The notes beneath the pieces were generated by a model. That model searched no databases. It saw nothing but the letters and a program-made list of their open reading frames with translations, and was not told the origin of the DNA. Below are positions 1 to 10,409 of a DNA stretch of 64,000 bases, piece after piece. This DNA is from Clavaria fumosa (Eukaryota; Basidiomycota; Agaricomycetes; Agaricales; Clavariaceae). The stretch is from the NCBI GenBank assembly GCA_951802425.1, contig OX637798.1:806001-870000 (forward strand), written 5' to 3'. The stretch's first letter is position 1, and each line of letters begins with the position of its first letter. A program made the translations under genes and the position numbers.

Positions 1-21
1 AATTATTTGTACAACACTTAC

Positions 22-1162
22 GTATCCCGGAACGAGCGACAGTCGCTGTGTTAGTGCCGAGAGATTGATCGGCTGATGATGTGCCTCGTTTGTCATTGCC
101 TTTGACCTGGTACACTACTGATTAAAAAAGGAGCAAAGCGGCTGAAGTGGCAGAGAAAAATGAGACCTCCCAGGCTTTCGCCTGCAGGCTGCGCTTAAGC
201 ACAGCATAGAACGCCTTGTCCCCGCCTTTGCGGAAGCTAAGTTTCATAATTATGACAAGCGGCTTGTCGCCGTCATCGTCGTCATCGTCCGACGCGTCGG
301 GAGAGGCCGGTCTAGAAGTAGGGGCGGATTTCATACCCTGCGACGCGTGGTGTGGCCGGGGGAGCGCGGTGCCGCATATCTCGCAGGCGAACAGGGACGG
401 GTGATTCAGGAATGTGCATGCTGTGCAGGAGATGCTGCCGTCTGGGTTGGCAGGAGCCAACGTGGACGACGTAGACGGCGAGGGGGTCTGAGAGACCTTG
501 GCGGGGGTGTTATATCCGGAAGGATACGCCGAGGAAGGGAGGGACGAAGAGAGGTGCTGGTGCGCGAGCGCGTGTGAGTGGTGCCGGGGCAGCAACGATG
601 CAGTTGGGGGCGGGCGAGTCTTATCCACGGTGACCTGGGCAAGCGCACTTCGCGGGACCCCGCAGAGGGTACATATGCCAGCGGCTGCGGGGCTCAAGCC
701 GGGGGGGTTTCGGTATCCACACACCTCGCACACCCAGGAACCGAAGCCGTCCTCGGCGTCGTCGCTCCCTGTTCGTTGGTCTGGCGGTGGCGCACCCGGG
801 GTGAGGTGCAGGGTCACCTTCGGTGACGACTTGAACAAGCCCGCGTAGTATTCCGTCCGGGTTACGTGCGAGAGGTCGAGCGCGAACGAGCGGGAATGTT
901 TGCTGCGGGCATCGATGTAGAACAGTCTGTGGCTCGACACGTGCACGGTCCCCGATTGATGGTTGGGGGCTTTCTGCAGACTGGGTCACTCATTGAGGGT
1001 GAGGAGGAGATGGACCAACGCGAGCAACAAGGATGGGGATTGAACGTACCCATCGTAAATCCCGACGTTATCTTGGCTAGCGAGCAACTCCTCATCCTGG
1101 TAGAGCAAAGCTACGACGGGTATTGTCCCATCAATGGATTTCGTGTATCGGCGTAGCGCCAT
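22..1162 (-). CDS. VPS36: ESCRT-II subunit VPS36, N-terminal part
   Basis: Vps36 is the ESCRT-II subunit that binds phosphoinositides and ubiquitin on endosomes. Exons on the minus strand: 1162-1050, 980-167 and 106-22; the last ends at a GTAAGT donor, so the gene runs off the left edge. The first ~55 residues (MALRRYTK..., HVSSHRLFYIDA) match the first half of the GLUE/split-PH domain. Two zinc-finger knuckles follow, CEVCGY..CTLCG and CTACTF..CEICG, inserted into GLUE as in yeast Vps36. The PH fold resumes with KPLVIIMKLSFRKGGDKAFY. A Ser/Pro-rich linker of about 90 residues separates the knuckles. The start is the first in-frame ATG and gives the family N-terminus. The C-terminal winged-helix domains lie outside the window. 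Family assignment is firm; splice sites are inferred. Confidence 0.9.
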
Positions 1163-1509
1163 CGTCGGGGTGTAGAAGGGCGAATAGCGATGTCCTCTGA
1201 GTCAAGCTACATTGTAGCGCTGCAACTCGTCACGCTACAGCTTGCAAGTCACCTTCGATTCAATTTTATACTACGCGTCGTTGGATAAAATTTATATCGG
1301 CAGTAACAAGCTGGTAGGATAGCCATTCTAACGATCCAATCCATATCGTGATCCAGCGAGTTACATGTCTGTTTCTTACACATTGCCCTCTACACCCATA
1401 GACCAGTAACCATTCCTATTCCTTACAGGGAGAGAAGAACTATGAGACGAGCGTGGATAATTGTGATGAGGACGGACTACTTGCAATGTGTCTGATCCCA
1501 CACGTACTG

Positions 1510-1986
1510 TCACTTCCTCTTCTTTGGCTTCTTCTTCTTCACCCCTCCTCCCGTTACCGGCGTTCCTTGCGTTATCGGCATTGGGACAGTCTCCTCACCC
1601 GCAAATTGTAAAGGTTGCTCGACCGAAGGGGCTTCAGGCCGGGGATTTTGCATTCTGCGCATGAGCGACAAGTTAAGCGCCTCGAAGCGATTGAGGAAAA
1701 TCGACGAGTACGTCTTGAATTTGAGACACTGAGAGAACACGAGGGATGAGCAGAGTGTCACTTTGCTCGCGATGAGAACAGATTCAGACTCGCCGTGGTG
1801 TCATCGGTGATTTTGAGGACGAGTTTGCCTTGTGAGGACCGCCATTTTACGCAGTAGCGAGTCTAACACAGCGTTGACGTTGAGTATGGATGAATGCCAA
1901 CCGTCCTCACTTACTTTGTGTGGTGATTTTGCGTACAAATCCTCTGCGGCCTGCTGGAATTCCTGCCAAGAGGCAATGTAGACCAT
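1510..1986 (-). CDS. SRP9: Signal recognition particle 9 kDa subunit (SRP9/SRP21-like)
   Basis: SRP9 binds the Alu domain of SRP RNA with SRP14 and takes part in elongation arrest. Exons are 1986-1915, 1862-1794 and 1728-1510, giving 119 residues. Residues 1-47 carry the SRP9 fold signature: WQEFQQAAEDLYAKSPHK, then TRYCVKWRSSQGKLVLKITD. The third exon continues CLKFKTYSSIFLNRFEALN. The tail has a Pro-rich stretch and ends in a Lys-rich GGGVKKKKPKKRK patch, an extension like that of fungal SRP21 and absent from mammalian SRP9. Intron 2 begins GCGAGT, so it is a GC-AG intron; no in-phase GT donor is available. The ATG is 191 bp from the divergent ATG of the carrier gene, so the two probably share a promoter region. 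Confidence 0.88.
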
Positions 1987-2177
1987 TTCAGCCCGCGTCC
2001 GATCTCGTCAACGCGTGGAGTGAACTTAGTATTTCTTCTGAGGATTCTCTGCACATGATCCGCTCCCATACTACCGGACCATACTGTATATCTGGCTCAA
2101 TGGCAGAGGACGGGGGTGCGCCACAGGTTCTACCAGTATAAGACCGACGACAACAACAGCGAGCCTATTCTGGTTTT
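1987..2177. promoter_or_regulatory. Shared intergenic region between divergent SRP9 and ODC1
   Basis: This 191-bp stretch separates the start codons of two divergently transcribed genes, so it must hold both 5' leaders and core promoters. I see no clear TATA box. Some of it may be 5' leader of the carrier gene. Confidence 0.5.
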
Positions 2178-3835
2178 ATGTCCTCCAAGGAAAAGAAATG
2201 TGAGGTCGCCATTGCCTGTAGACAGCCCACCACGACTGACCGTTCTGCACACATTTATTACAGCCTTACCGTTCATCGCGAACTTCACTGCCGGCGCTAT
2301 CGCAGGCGTATCTGAAGTCCTGACATTCTACCCTCTCGGTATGTCGTCTGAGGCTCTACTGGTTATCGATTTGTTTCACTCTAGCACTCCCAAATCGATT
2401 AGATGTCGTAAGCATCTCCAGTTGCAGTCTGCCAAACGAGATTAATCTTTCGATGTTGAAATGGACGTGGTTAGGTAAAGACGCGCATGCAACTCACGAC
2501 GGGCAGTGGGTCAGGGTTTGTGAGGACGTTTAGAAACATCGTCAAATATGAGGGGTGAGCAATTTTGGACGGTCCTCCCCAAAACAACTCGAAATCTCCT
2601 CCAGGGTTCCAAAGCTTTACAGAGGTCATTCTAGTTGCATAATCAATGTTATATCTATCTCACTCATCTATGAAAGGTCTTGTTCCGCCTCTCCTGCTCG
2701 AAACGCCAAAACGCGCGGTAAAATTGTGCGTCTCTCTTTCCCTCATTCGCATCTGATGTTGCAATAACGCGCGCTCCGGCCCCCACTCTTACTCCCGCCT
2801 ACTGAGATAGCGCGGCATACGATTTCTGGAGCAAGAACTATCTGCGCCTGTCTGGCGCAAACCGAATGGATCTACAGCTCAACATCCTAACGGGGTGCAG
2901 CGCCGGCGCGTCCGAAAGTTTCATCGTAGTGCCGTTTGAGCTGATCAAGATTAAGTGACGTCCCAATGATCGTTCTTCATCTGATTTTCTTTCTGCTTAA
3001 GCGCGATCTTGTCTTGGCTCTGCAGGTTGCAGGACAAGAGGAGTACTTTTGTCGGTCCGATGGACGCGCTTAGGCATGTAGTGAAAAGGGATGGCTTGCC
3101 GGGCCTATTTGTAGGACTGGAAAGCACATTTTGGAGGTGCGGCTCATTTTTTTCTTTCCCTTGAGTGTCGGTTCTGAGCAATAGTCGTCAGGCATTTCTG
3201 GTGGAACGGAGGCTATTTCGGGTGCATCTATCAAGTCAAAACCTTTCTGCCTAAGCCAGAGGCACGTCCCATTTTCTTATTTGTGCGTTCTGTGATGCGT
3301 CTAATGCAAGAACAGACTCCCCAAGCGCACCTTAGGAATAACTTTCTTTCGGGTACAGTGGGAGGATTCTTTGGCACGATTCTAAGCACTCCGTGCGTTT
3401 TCCTCATTTATTCTACGATGCTTGGACGCTGATGGCATCTTAGATTCGATGTAGGTGATAAGATGTACGAGGCTTCGAAGGTGACGTCCCTTTTTCAGGT
3501 CGTCAAATCACGGATCCAAAGCCATATCCCTGGCGCTGGACTCGTGCCCAAATATAACTGGACGTACCCCGCGTAAGACTGACTAGTCGTTTTCTCTCCA
3601 ATTTGATGCGAACCTTACCGAAAGTCTGGTGACCATCGTCCGCGAAGAAGGCGCCACCGCTCTGTACAAAGGATTCGTGCCCAAAGTTCTCCGGCTCGCA
3701 CCCGGTGGTGGCGTGCTCCTATTGGTGGTAGAAGCAACCTTAGAAATGTTCCGCAGAGGTATGCCGCTCTGCCCTTTTCTCTTCGGTGCTTTTGTTGAAG
3801 CGACCGCGTCAGTCCTAGGACCTCCGTATCTTTGA
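2178..3835 (+). CDS. ODC1: Mitochondrial 2-oxodicarboxylate carrier (ODC1-like)
   Basis: Predicted inner-membrane exchanger of 2-oxoadipate/2-oxoglutarate. Thirteen exons sum to 314 residues: 2178-2199, 2264-2338, 2403-2407, 2475-2554, 2605-2624, 2677-2725, 2811-2954, 3026-3136, 3192-3392, 3444-3450, 3499-3572, 3625-3758, 3813-3835. The three mitochondrial-carrier repeats show PLDVVKTRMQ, PFELIKIKLQDK and PFDVVKSRIQ. The C-terminal segment KVLRLAPGGGVLLLV points to the ODC subgroup rather than citrate or aspartate carriers. The start MSSKEKKSLPFIANFTAG matches carriers of this type. Two exons are only 5 and 7 nt and carry the Asp codon of the first and third signatures. Without them the PxD motif and the frame are lost. 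Confidence 0.9.
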
Positions 3836-4348
3836 GAGGATACATGATTTATCCGGGTTCGTTAGGAGGTGGCACATTGTATACGCCCGATGTTCTCGCA
3901 CAACTGGTAGAGGTGTACCACTGCGTTGTTAGGGGACATTTGTGGAGTATAAACAAAACCAAATATACGCTTCCGCCTCCGCAGTTCGGAGGCTTACCTA
4001 ATCAACGTTGCGGGGTAATTTCCTAAAATGTATGATGCCCCATCTTAATCTGGGGAGTTGGAGGTATGATGACTCGTACTTTGTGATGTAACGTTGATTA
4101 GAGAACTACGGAGGTAAGTACGGAAGGGTTGACGTGCATGATACGTTTTAGGAATTAAGTCTGACTCTATGACTAAGCATTTGAAATGTTTGATTAGATA
4201 AGCCACGGAGGTAGTTTCAGTCTGGCACTCTCGCGACGACGGACTACTATGGATTCCTCGGATATTTGCGGACCATCACAGGGCTAACCCGATACCTCCT
4301 GGCTCCGTTTCGTATAAAATGGCGTGAAATTATCTGCCCAGATGCAAT
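3836..4348. other. Intergenic region with imperfect inverted repeats
   Basis: No coding frame stands out. A perfect 12-bp pair, ctaatcaacgtt (3998-4009) and aacgttgattag (4090-4101), lies beside a second imperfect inverted pair around cctaaaatgtatgat (about 4021-4036) and atgatacgttttagg (about 4139-4153). The arms interleave rather than nest, so this is not a simple hairpin. It may be a decayed miniature element or chance. Confidence 0.4.
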
Positions 4349-5107
4349 ATGGACTCCCACCACTTTGCCAAGCCAACCTCGGAAGCAAGCCGTGCACCCT
4401 GCCCCGCGCTCAACGCTCTCGCGAATCACGGCTACCTGTAAGTATCCTCTTCGATGTAAGGACATCATCATATGAATCACTCAATTGTCATTCGCAGACC
4501 CAGAGATGGGAAGAATATAGGCGTGTTCCAGCTCATTGGTGCCATCCGAGATGTGTACAACATCTCTATCCCGCTGTCGACCCTCCTCACGACCGGCGCA
4601 CTTGCCGCTGCGATCCGCAACAGGGGCAGCCTGAAGATTGACTTGCACGACCTCGCGATACACAACCTAATCGAGCACGACTCATCCCTCGCGCATGATG
4701 ACGCAGCGCCTGGTGCCAAATTCGCGCCGACCGTCGTGAACCCGGACATATTGCACAGGGTGCTGCTTGATGCGCCCCGGGAGGCGGGCCCTGGACATGC
4801 GGGAATTGCACTCGGTGACTTTGCGCGGGCGCGGGTGCGCCGGGAACACGAGGTGGGGCGGCCCCTCTCAGGGATACAATCGAAGATCTCCCAGGGCGAG
4901 GCGGGTCTTGCTTGGCTGTTATTGAAGGATGACAAAACGGATGAGGTGGACAAGGAGCGCCTTAGGGTCTGGTGGTTAGAGGAAAGGTTGGACGAAAGTT
5001 GGTGGTTGCCGAGGAGAGAGCGGCCTGCTCTTGGCTTCCAGACGATTAACAACATCGTATCCCAGTTGGGGGATATGATGAAGAACATGGTGGGCAAGAC
5101 TGACTAG
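4349..5107 (+). CDS. Heme-thiolate peroxidase (chloroperoxidase/peroxygenase family)
   Basis: Heme-thiolate peroxidases use H2O2 to halogenate or oxygenate organic substrates, with a cysteine as proximal heme ligand. Exons 4349-4437 and 4498-5107 give 232 residues. The motif APCPALNALANHGYLPRDGK near residues 18-37 supplies the PCP cysteine, and SLAHDD follows an EHD triad (IEHDSSLAHDD) that provides the acid-base and Mg-site residues. The protein starts MDSHHFAKPTSEASR and has no hydrophobic signal peptide, unlike secreted peroxygenases. An in-frame stop lies upstream of this ATG, so a leader could only come from another exon. The short size fits the short peroxygenase class. Substrate cannot be inferred. 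Confidence 0.88.
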
Positions 5108-5205
5108 TATTGCTACCGTTTTTTTCTTCTCTGGTGCTGGCTGCACACCTCATCTATCGACTATCGAATTGCTTAATATCATAACGTATTTATCTCGGAG
5201 TTCTG

Positions 5206-6444
5206 ATGACTAATCTGCTGACTAATCACAAACTAGTCACAATGCACGTGAGGGGTAAGTTCAAACTCCACCGCAACGAGCTCTGTACCTACCACGACTA
5301 TTCGCCAACCTTCAAACCACCTCTAATTCAAAGTCTCTTAAAATATGGTAACTTTGAAGATGCGCTTCTGGTGATATTCGAAAGGTGTTTGACGCGCAAT
5401 TTCCTTATAGGCACTCGCACCAGCCGTCATGCGCCGTCTCATGCGCGAGATCGGGAATCTCAAGACCAACCCGCCGGAAGGCATCAGAATTGTCACTAGC
5501 GAAGACAACATGTTGGACGTGACAGGCATTATTGAAGGGCCGGGCAAGTGATTTCCGTGTGAATGTCAGGGAGTTAGTTGTTTACCTATTTCCAGAGGGC
5601 ACTCCATATGCCGGTGGCTACTTCAAAGTCAGGTTTAAGTTTACCGAAGAGTTCCCTTCGGCTCCCCCAAAGTGTAAGTCGTGCACCTTCTTTTGCTCCC
5701 TTCTTGTTGTTGACGGGTTAATCATTCACAGGCTGGTTCGCGACCAAAATATTCCACCCAAACGTCTCGTCGGCGGGCGAAATCTGCGTAAACACGCTGA
5801 AGAAGGACTGGGTGTCGACATACGGAATTGAACACATCCTCGTGACGGTCAAATGTCTGCTGATATACCCAAATCCCGAATCGGCGCTGGACGAGGAGGC
5901 TGGGAAGCTCCTCCTCGAGGACTACGAGAACTACTGCGAGCGCGCGCGCCTGATCACAAGCGTCCATGCGACGCCGAAGGAGAGGCCGAAGGAGTTTGAG
6001 GTGCCCGCTAAAGGCGAGCCGAAATTGACTGTCGCGGGGTCGTCCAAGACGGCCACCGCAGCCGTTGCCACACCCTCGTCGGCTCCGGTCGTCACCACGG
6101 CGCCCACGGTAACGACAATACCAAGCTCGCCGGCGACTACTATAACCACAGCCACGACAATAACGGCTACGACAGGCAGCATCGCGGTGCTGAAGTCGCC
6201 CTCGCAGCCGCCACAGTCGCAGCCGCTGCAGTCGACGATGTCGAACACGCCGCAGGCGGCCCCCACAGCGGCGACGAAGGAGAAGGATCGAGACCGCCAC
6301 GTATCGCCGACGCCACTCAGCACGGCGAACGCGAACGTGGGCACGACGAACACGAAGCCGAGCACAGTGGTTAGTAAGGCCGCGAAGAGGAGCGCACCTG
6401 TCGCGAGTGCGGGGCAGAGGAAAAAGGCGCTGAAGCGGCTGTAG
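5206..6444 (+). CDS. UBE2S: Ubiquitin-conjugating enzyme E2 S-like (UBE2S)
   Basis: UBE2S elongates Lys11-linked ubiquitin chains with the anaphase-promoting complex in animals. Exons 5206-5247, 5411-5543, 5596-5673 and 5732-6444 give 321 residues. The UBC core (about residues 18-165) contains [18 protein letters not shown], the catalytic-cysteine motif [12 protein letters not shown] and [20 protein letters not shown], all typical of this E2 class. A Ser/Thr/Pro-rich linker of about 120 residues leads to a basic tail ending KKALKRL, resembling the Lys-rich tail and LRRL end by which human UBE2S docks on APC/C. Intron 2 starts GCAAGT (GC-AG). Intron 1 is long (163 bp), so the start is uncertain; the ATG at 5242 is an alternative. 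Confidence 0.87.
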
Positions 6445-6653
6445 TTGGAGTTACATACCCACTACCCCCTGTCCTCTTTGGGTTGGACTTTTCTTATGAT
6501 GTTCATGACCGTGGATTGCGATGTCACGACTTGATTTACATTTATGGCATTGCTTGCGTGCAAGGGTGAAGTAAATTTTTAGTACCGTAACCATATGAGG
6601 AATGTCACGGTAGACAGCATGACGAGTAAGATATTTGTATCACTCACAAACAC

Positions 6654-6725
6654 AGCAGCATGGCGCAGTGGAAGCGCGCGGGTCTCATAATCCCGAGGTC
6701 AGTCGATCGAAACGACTTGCTGCTA
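6654..6725 (+). tRNA. tRNA-Met (CAT), elongator type
   Basis: A full cloverleaf can be drawn: acceptor arms agcagca/tgctgct (7 bp), D stem gcgc/gcgc, anticodon arm cgggt-ctcataa-tcccg with anticodon CAT, variable loop aggtc, T arm agtcg-atcgaaa-cgact, discriminator A. The mismatched T-T closing pair of the anticodon stem is also found in other eukaryotic elongator Met tRNAs. No intron. A, T-loop and D-loop sequences supply the internal B and A boxes for RNA polymerase III. Confidence 0.92.
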
Positions 6726-6726
6726 C

Positions 6727-6732
6727 TTTTTT
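6727..6732 (+). terminator. RNA polymerase III T-run terminator
   Basis: Six Ts begin two bases after the tRNA 3' end, followed by a longer T-run at 6737-6749. This is the usual pol III stop signal on the tRNA strand. Confidence 0.7.
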
Positions 6733-6803
6733 CTTCTTTTTTTTTTTTTCATTCTCTTTTCATTTTACACTTCTTCACAACGCCAGCACCGTCCACCTCA
6801 ACG

Positions 6804-7669
6804 ATGACTGTCCTAATCGACATCTTGGATCTATCCCAACGGTCTTTCCTGATATCCCTGCTCAGCATCACGTTCAATCCCTTAGCGTGGAACATAGTTG
6901 CTCGTAATGGTATGCATCACTTGCTGTTGTCTTTCTTATGCCACCCTCTGACGGTCCGCAGAATATAGAAACAAGACCATTACGCGTCTTTTTGGAGGCA
7001 ACAGGCATTATGGTTGCTACTTCCTCGCACTCTTAATATTTACCTTCGGGCTCCTGCGAGACTCACTGTTCGCATCCTCCTTGCAATTTTATCCACGCGA
7101 TAGTTCCTGACACACTACCACCAGATATCACGCGGCGCTCCGAGATCAGCCCAAATCGCCGCTCCTCCCCGAGCCGCTCGCAACCGTGCTGCCCGCCGCG
7201 CTTTTTGCACTCGGGCAGACCTTCGTCGTCACCTCGACCTGGGCACTCGGCATCACGGGCACGTTCCTGGGCGACTACTTTGGCATCCTCATGGACAGCC
7301 GGGTCGAGGGCTTCCCGTTCAACGTGCTGCGCGACCCCATGTACGTCGGCAGCACCATGTGCTTCGCCGCTACCGCGCTCTGGTGAGTCGGCTCGCGCGG
7401 CGCGTTTAAGGTGCTTGCGATATTATGTTGACTCTACGCCTTGTTGTAGGGAAGAACGACCGGCAGGGTTGCTGATCACGCTATACGTCTACATCGCGTA
7501 CGTGATCGCGCTCCGATTCGAGGGGTGAGAGGCTTGTTCCTCGTGCGAACGGTGTTCCATCTTCGTCTCACAGTTCCTTCCGTGTCACAGGCCCTTCACG
7601 GACATGATCTACTCCCAACGTGCAGCCGCAGCGTCCAAGCGATCTTCGAAGCACGCGGACGTCTCGTGA
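6804..7669 (+). CDS. OPI3: Phosphatidyl-N-methylethanolamine N-methyltransferase (OPI3/PEMT)
   Basis: Carries out the last two SAM-dependent methylations from phosphatidyl-methylethanolamine to phosphatidylcholine in the ER membrane. Exons 6804-6909, 6962-7067, 7125-7382, 7450-7524 and 7591-7669 give 207 residues, the usual length. Four hydrophobic segments are visible (LISLLSITFNPLAWNIVA, CYFLALLIFTFGLL, LFALGQTFVVTSTWALGI, AGLLITLYVYIAYVIAL). SAM-binding motifs are FNVLRDPMYVGSTM and, near the end, RFEGPFTDMIYSQR. Intron 2 has the less usual donor GTTCGC. The stop is 134 bp from the convergent COQ8 stop. Confidence 0.92.
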
Positions 7670-7803
7670 CTCAGTACTCAGTAGCAGAGGATTACAAAAA
7701 AGAATCGGGCTTCAACGCCTCCAGGGACGCCTTTCCACTTCACGTACAATTGATTGAACTCGTATATCCGTAGATTCATAGAGCAACTACGTCAAGTCAT
7801 GAT

Positions 7804-10409
7804 TTACGTAGACATTTTATAATTTTTCACGACACCATCCCAGAGCGTCCTGGTGTTTAATACCGCACCAAGCCGTGAGGCCAGCAAGAAACCTCCACTT
7901 AATTTTCTGCACGAAACACGTCAGCGGTGGGGCTCATACAGGAGGGGCGCGAGGTGACCATGGGCACGCACCGGTTTAAACTGAGGGTCTCCCTCGGTGG
8001 GGGCGTCAGCCTGCGCCGCAGCATCACTGGGATGTTTGCCCTGATCTGCGCGGCGATCTCCGCCCAAGCGGTCCCAGGCCCGAACGCAAAGGGCTGCACA
8101 GTAGCTTCTTTGAATGGCGTAGCAAGGAGCATTAACGATTGCACGTGCGCGTTCAGCATGACCTGCCGCGTAGGCGTAAAGAAGTCAGGTGCCAGATGTG
8201 AAAAGTAGTCCAGTGGGAGAAAACGAGTACCTCATCTTCGTTGCCGGTCAGGTACCCCAGCTGGAGGCTCCACTTGATGCACCCATCTCTGTCGTCCATG
8301 GCTGCGGCGGATAAGAGACGCACCCAGTTATCCATGAAAGCCTTTGAGTACTCCCTCGTCGCACCGAAGTCGACGAGTCCTAGCTAAGGGGTCGAGAAGA
8401 GTGCAAACACGTCAATAAAGGCAGGGCAGTGGGGCACAGGACCGCTAGCGCACCCGACGTGTGCGAGCATTCCACAGAAAGTTGGTCCAGTTCGGGTCCG
8501 TCTGCATCAAGCGGAACTCGAACAGCTCCTTAAGGCAGAGCTCGATGACCCTCGCCGCAATCTGTTTTCGGAGCGAAGAGATCCGACGAGAGACATCAGT
8601 GACCAGTCTAATTTAGAGAAAAAGGGCGGTCCGCACGTCGTTCCGCTCTTCCTGGCTGAGCGCGCTGACGCTCGCGTCGCCCACACTCAGCCCTTCTATA
8701 TGCTCCATGACGAGAACACGCTTGGTGCTCCCCTCCCAAACCCACGGAACCTGGAAGCGTGCGTCGGCACCAAGATGCGAATGCAAGCCAAACCGCCGTA
8801 TGAACGTCGCCTCGCGTGTGTAGTCACATTCGTCTATCAGTTCCTCCTTCATTACCTGGGCGACCCACCACGGTTATCCCATGAGATGTTTGGCATGAAG
8901 AGAACCAGGCAAAGACTCTGACCTGGGCGGTCCTATCCAAGAACAGGCCCCGGGGTAACAACCGCCCCGCGGTCAGCAACAACTTGATGTAGCCCAGATC
9001 GCTCGCGATCGAGTCAGCGATGTTGGGGAACTGGACCTTAACCGCGACGCGTGCGGGGCTGCCAGTAGGGGAGTGAGAAGGAGCAAGGACGGCGGCGTGC
9101 ACCTGCCCAATGGAGGCGGCCGCAAACGGGATGCGTGTGAACGAGCTGAAGTGCGTTTGCCAGTCTGGTCCAAGCGACGTGCTGAACACTTGCTGGTATA
9201 CGCAGTAATGAGGGGATGATGAGGGGGAAGGGTTGAAGAAGATAGATGGAAGTCATACACACCTCCATTTGCCAGTCCGGCATGTAGTGCGCGCTGTCCT
9301 GCACGCGTCGGAAGATCTTGTCGATCTCGGGGGAGAGAACATGTGTATCTGGAAAGGAGATCTGAGTTTAGAAAGAGAAATTCCCTGGTCCATTTTCCCC
9401 GACAAGCATTCCGTAGGATGGCCTCACCTTGTATGCTTAGGAATTGCCCGACCTTCAGCGCCGCGCCGCGCATTTGGGAGAGCTTTTGCACCAAGCGCTT
9501 GATATTAGCCTCGCTCATCATTGGGTTAGACGGCGCGTCGTGCTCGCGCGAGCGCCGCAGCACCTCTGTCGCGACGCCAAAGCCGATGGACGCTGCAAGA
9601 CCTAGAAGCGTGGCTAAGACAACTGGTGGAGCGCTGGAATGAGCGAAGGTATGCACCGCCGTAGTGGAAGAGTCTGCCGATGCGCGACGACGGGACTTTT
9701 GAGGCCTGTAGATGGGTCAAGGGTATGTCTTCGCTGTCAGCAAGGATCCTCGGGCCTTCCTGGGCGAGGGTGCCAGCGGGAGGATGCACTTGAGGTCCGG
9801 GTGGGGTGTTGGCGTCGGGGTCTTCAACGCGGTCAACTTTTGAAGCTGGGATCAACCCAGCACGCGCCTCTGAAGGAGACTGACCAGTGTCTGAATGGAC
9901 CTAGGTTTTCTTGTCAATAAAATCATGGCCTTGCACCGATAGAAAAAATATTCTGCTGACGGACAACGCACATTTCTAGGGGACAGGGAATCTTCTGCTA
10001 CGGTGGCGCTGTAAAGGACATCAGTCGTCACATCTGCTGTGGCGACTGCGTCGCAGGGCAGGACAAGCGGGATGTTGGGACCACTAGCATCCTCCGGAGT
10101 TCCAATTGGGACGCGTAAATTAGACTCTGGAGCTTCAGCGTTCACCCGTCGTGGGGGCGCAGCCGGGGGGTCGAACGCTGATGTCCTCTCGCGTGTGGCA
10201 GCTTGGGAAGGCCTGAGTGGGCGCCCGACGGGGACCGCATCCTCTGCAGGAGTTGCTAGAGGTGCAACGTTCCTGCCCCGATTTACCACAGATGACGCGC
10301 TGCCCAGGCCACTGAGCTGGGCAGCACGTATCTGTGCCGCGCGCGCGAGGATGTCGGTGGCTGAGCAGAGGACGCCGAGCCAGGCGAACGAGGGACGGGA
10401 GGAAGGCAT
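7804..10409 (-). CDS. COQ8: Atypical kinase/ATPase COQ8 (ABC1/ADCK family)
   Basis: Matrix-facing UbiB-family ATPase needed for coenzyme Q biosynthesis and stability of the CoQ complex. Ten exons on the minus strand: 10409-9972, 9867-9657, 9613-9428, 9348-9263, 9192-8923, 8855-8637, 8561-8454, 8383-8231, 8162-7972, 7906-7804 (654 residues). Family marks in order: the KxGQ motif in [15 protein letters not shown] (~270), the Ala-rich loop [12 protein letters not shown] (~330) replacing the usual Gly-rich loop, [21 protein letters not shown], and the metal-binding DFG in [12 protein letters not shown] (~510). The long Pro/Ala-rich N-terminus suits a mitochondrial leader. The first intron acceptor is the second AG of CAGAG; using the first AG breaks the frame, so that junction is the least certain. 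Confidence 0.9.

Noticed and set aside
9526..9855. ORF apparently starting at 9855
   Set aside because: Its first codon is TTG; it is COQ8 exon 2 read with part of the following intron.
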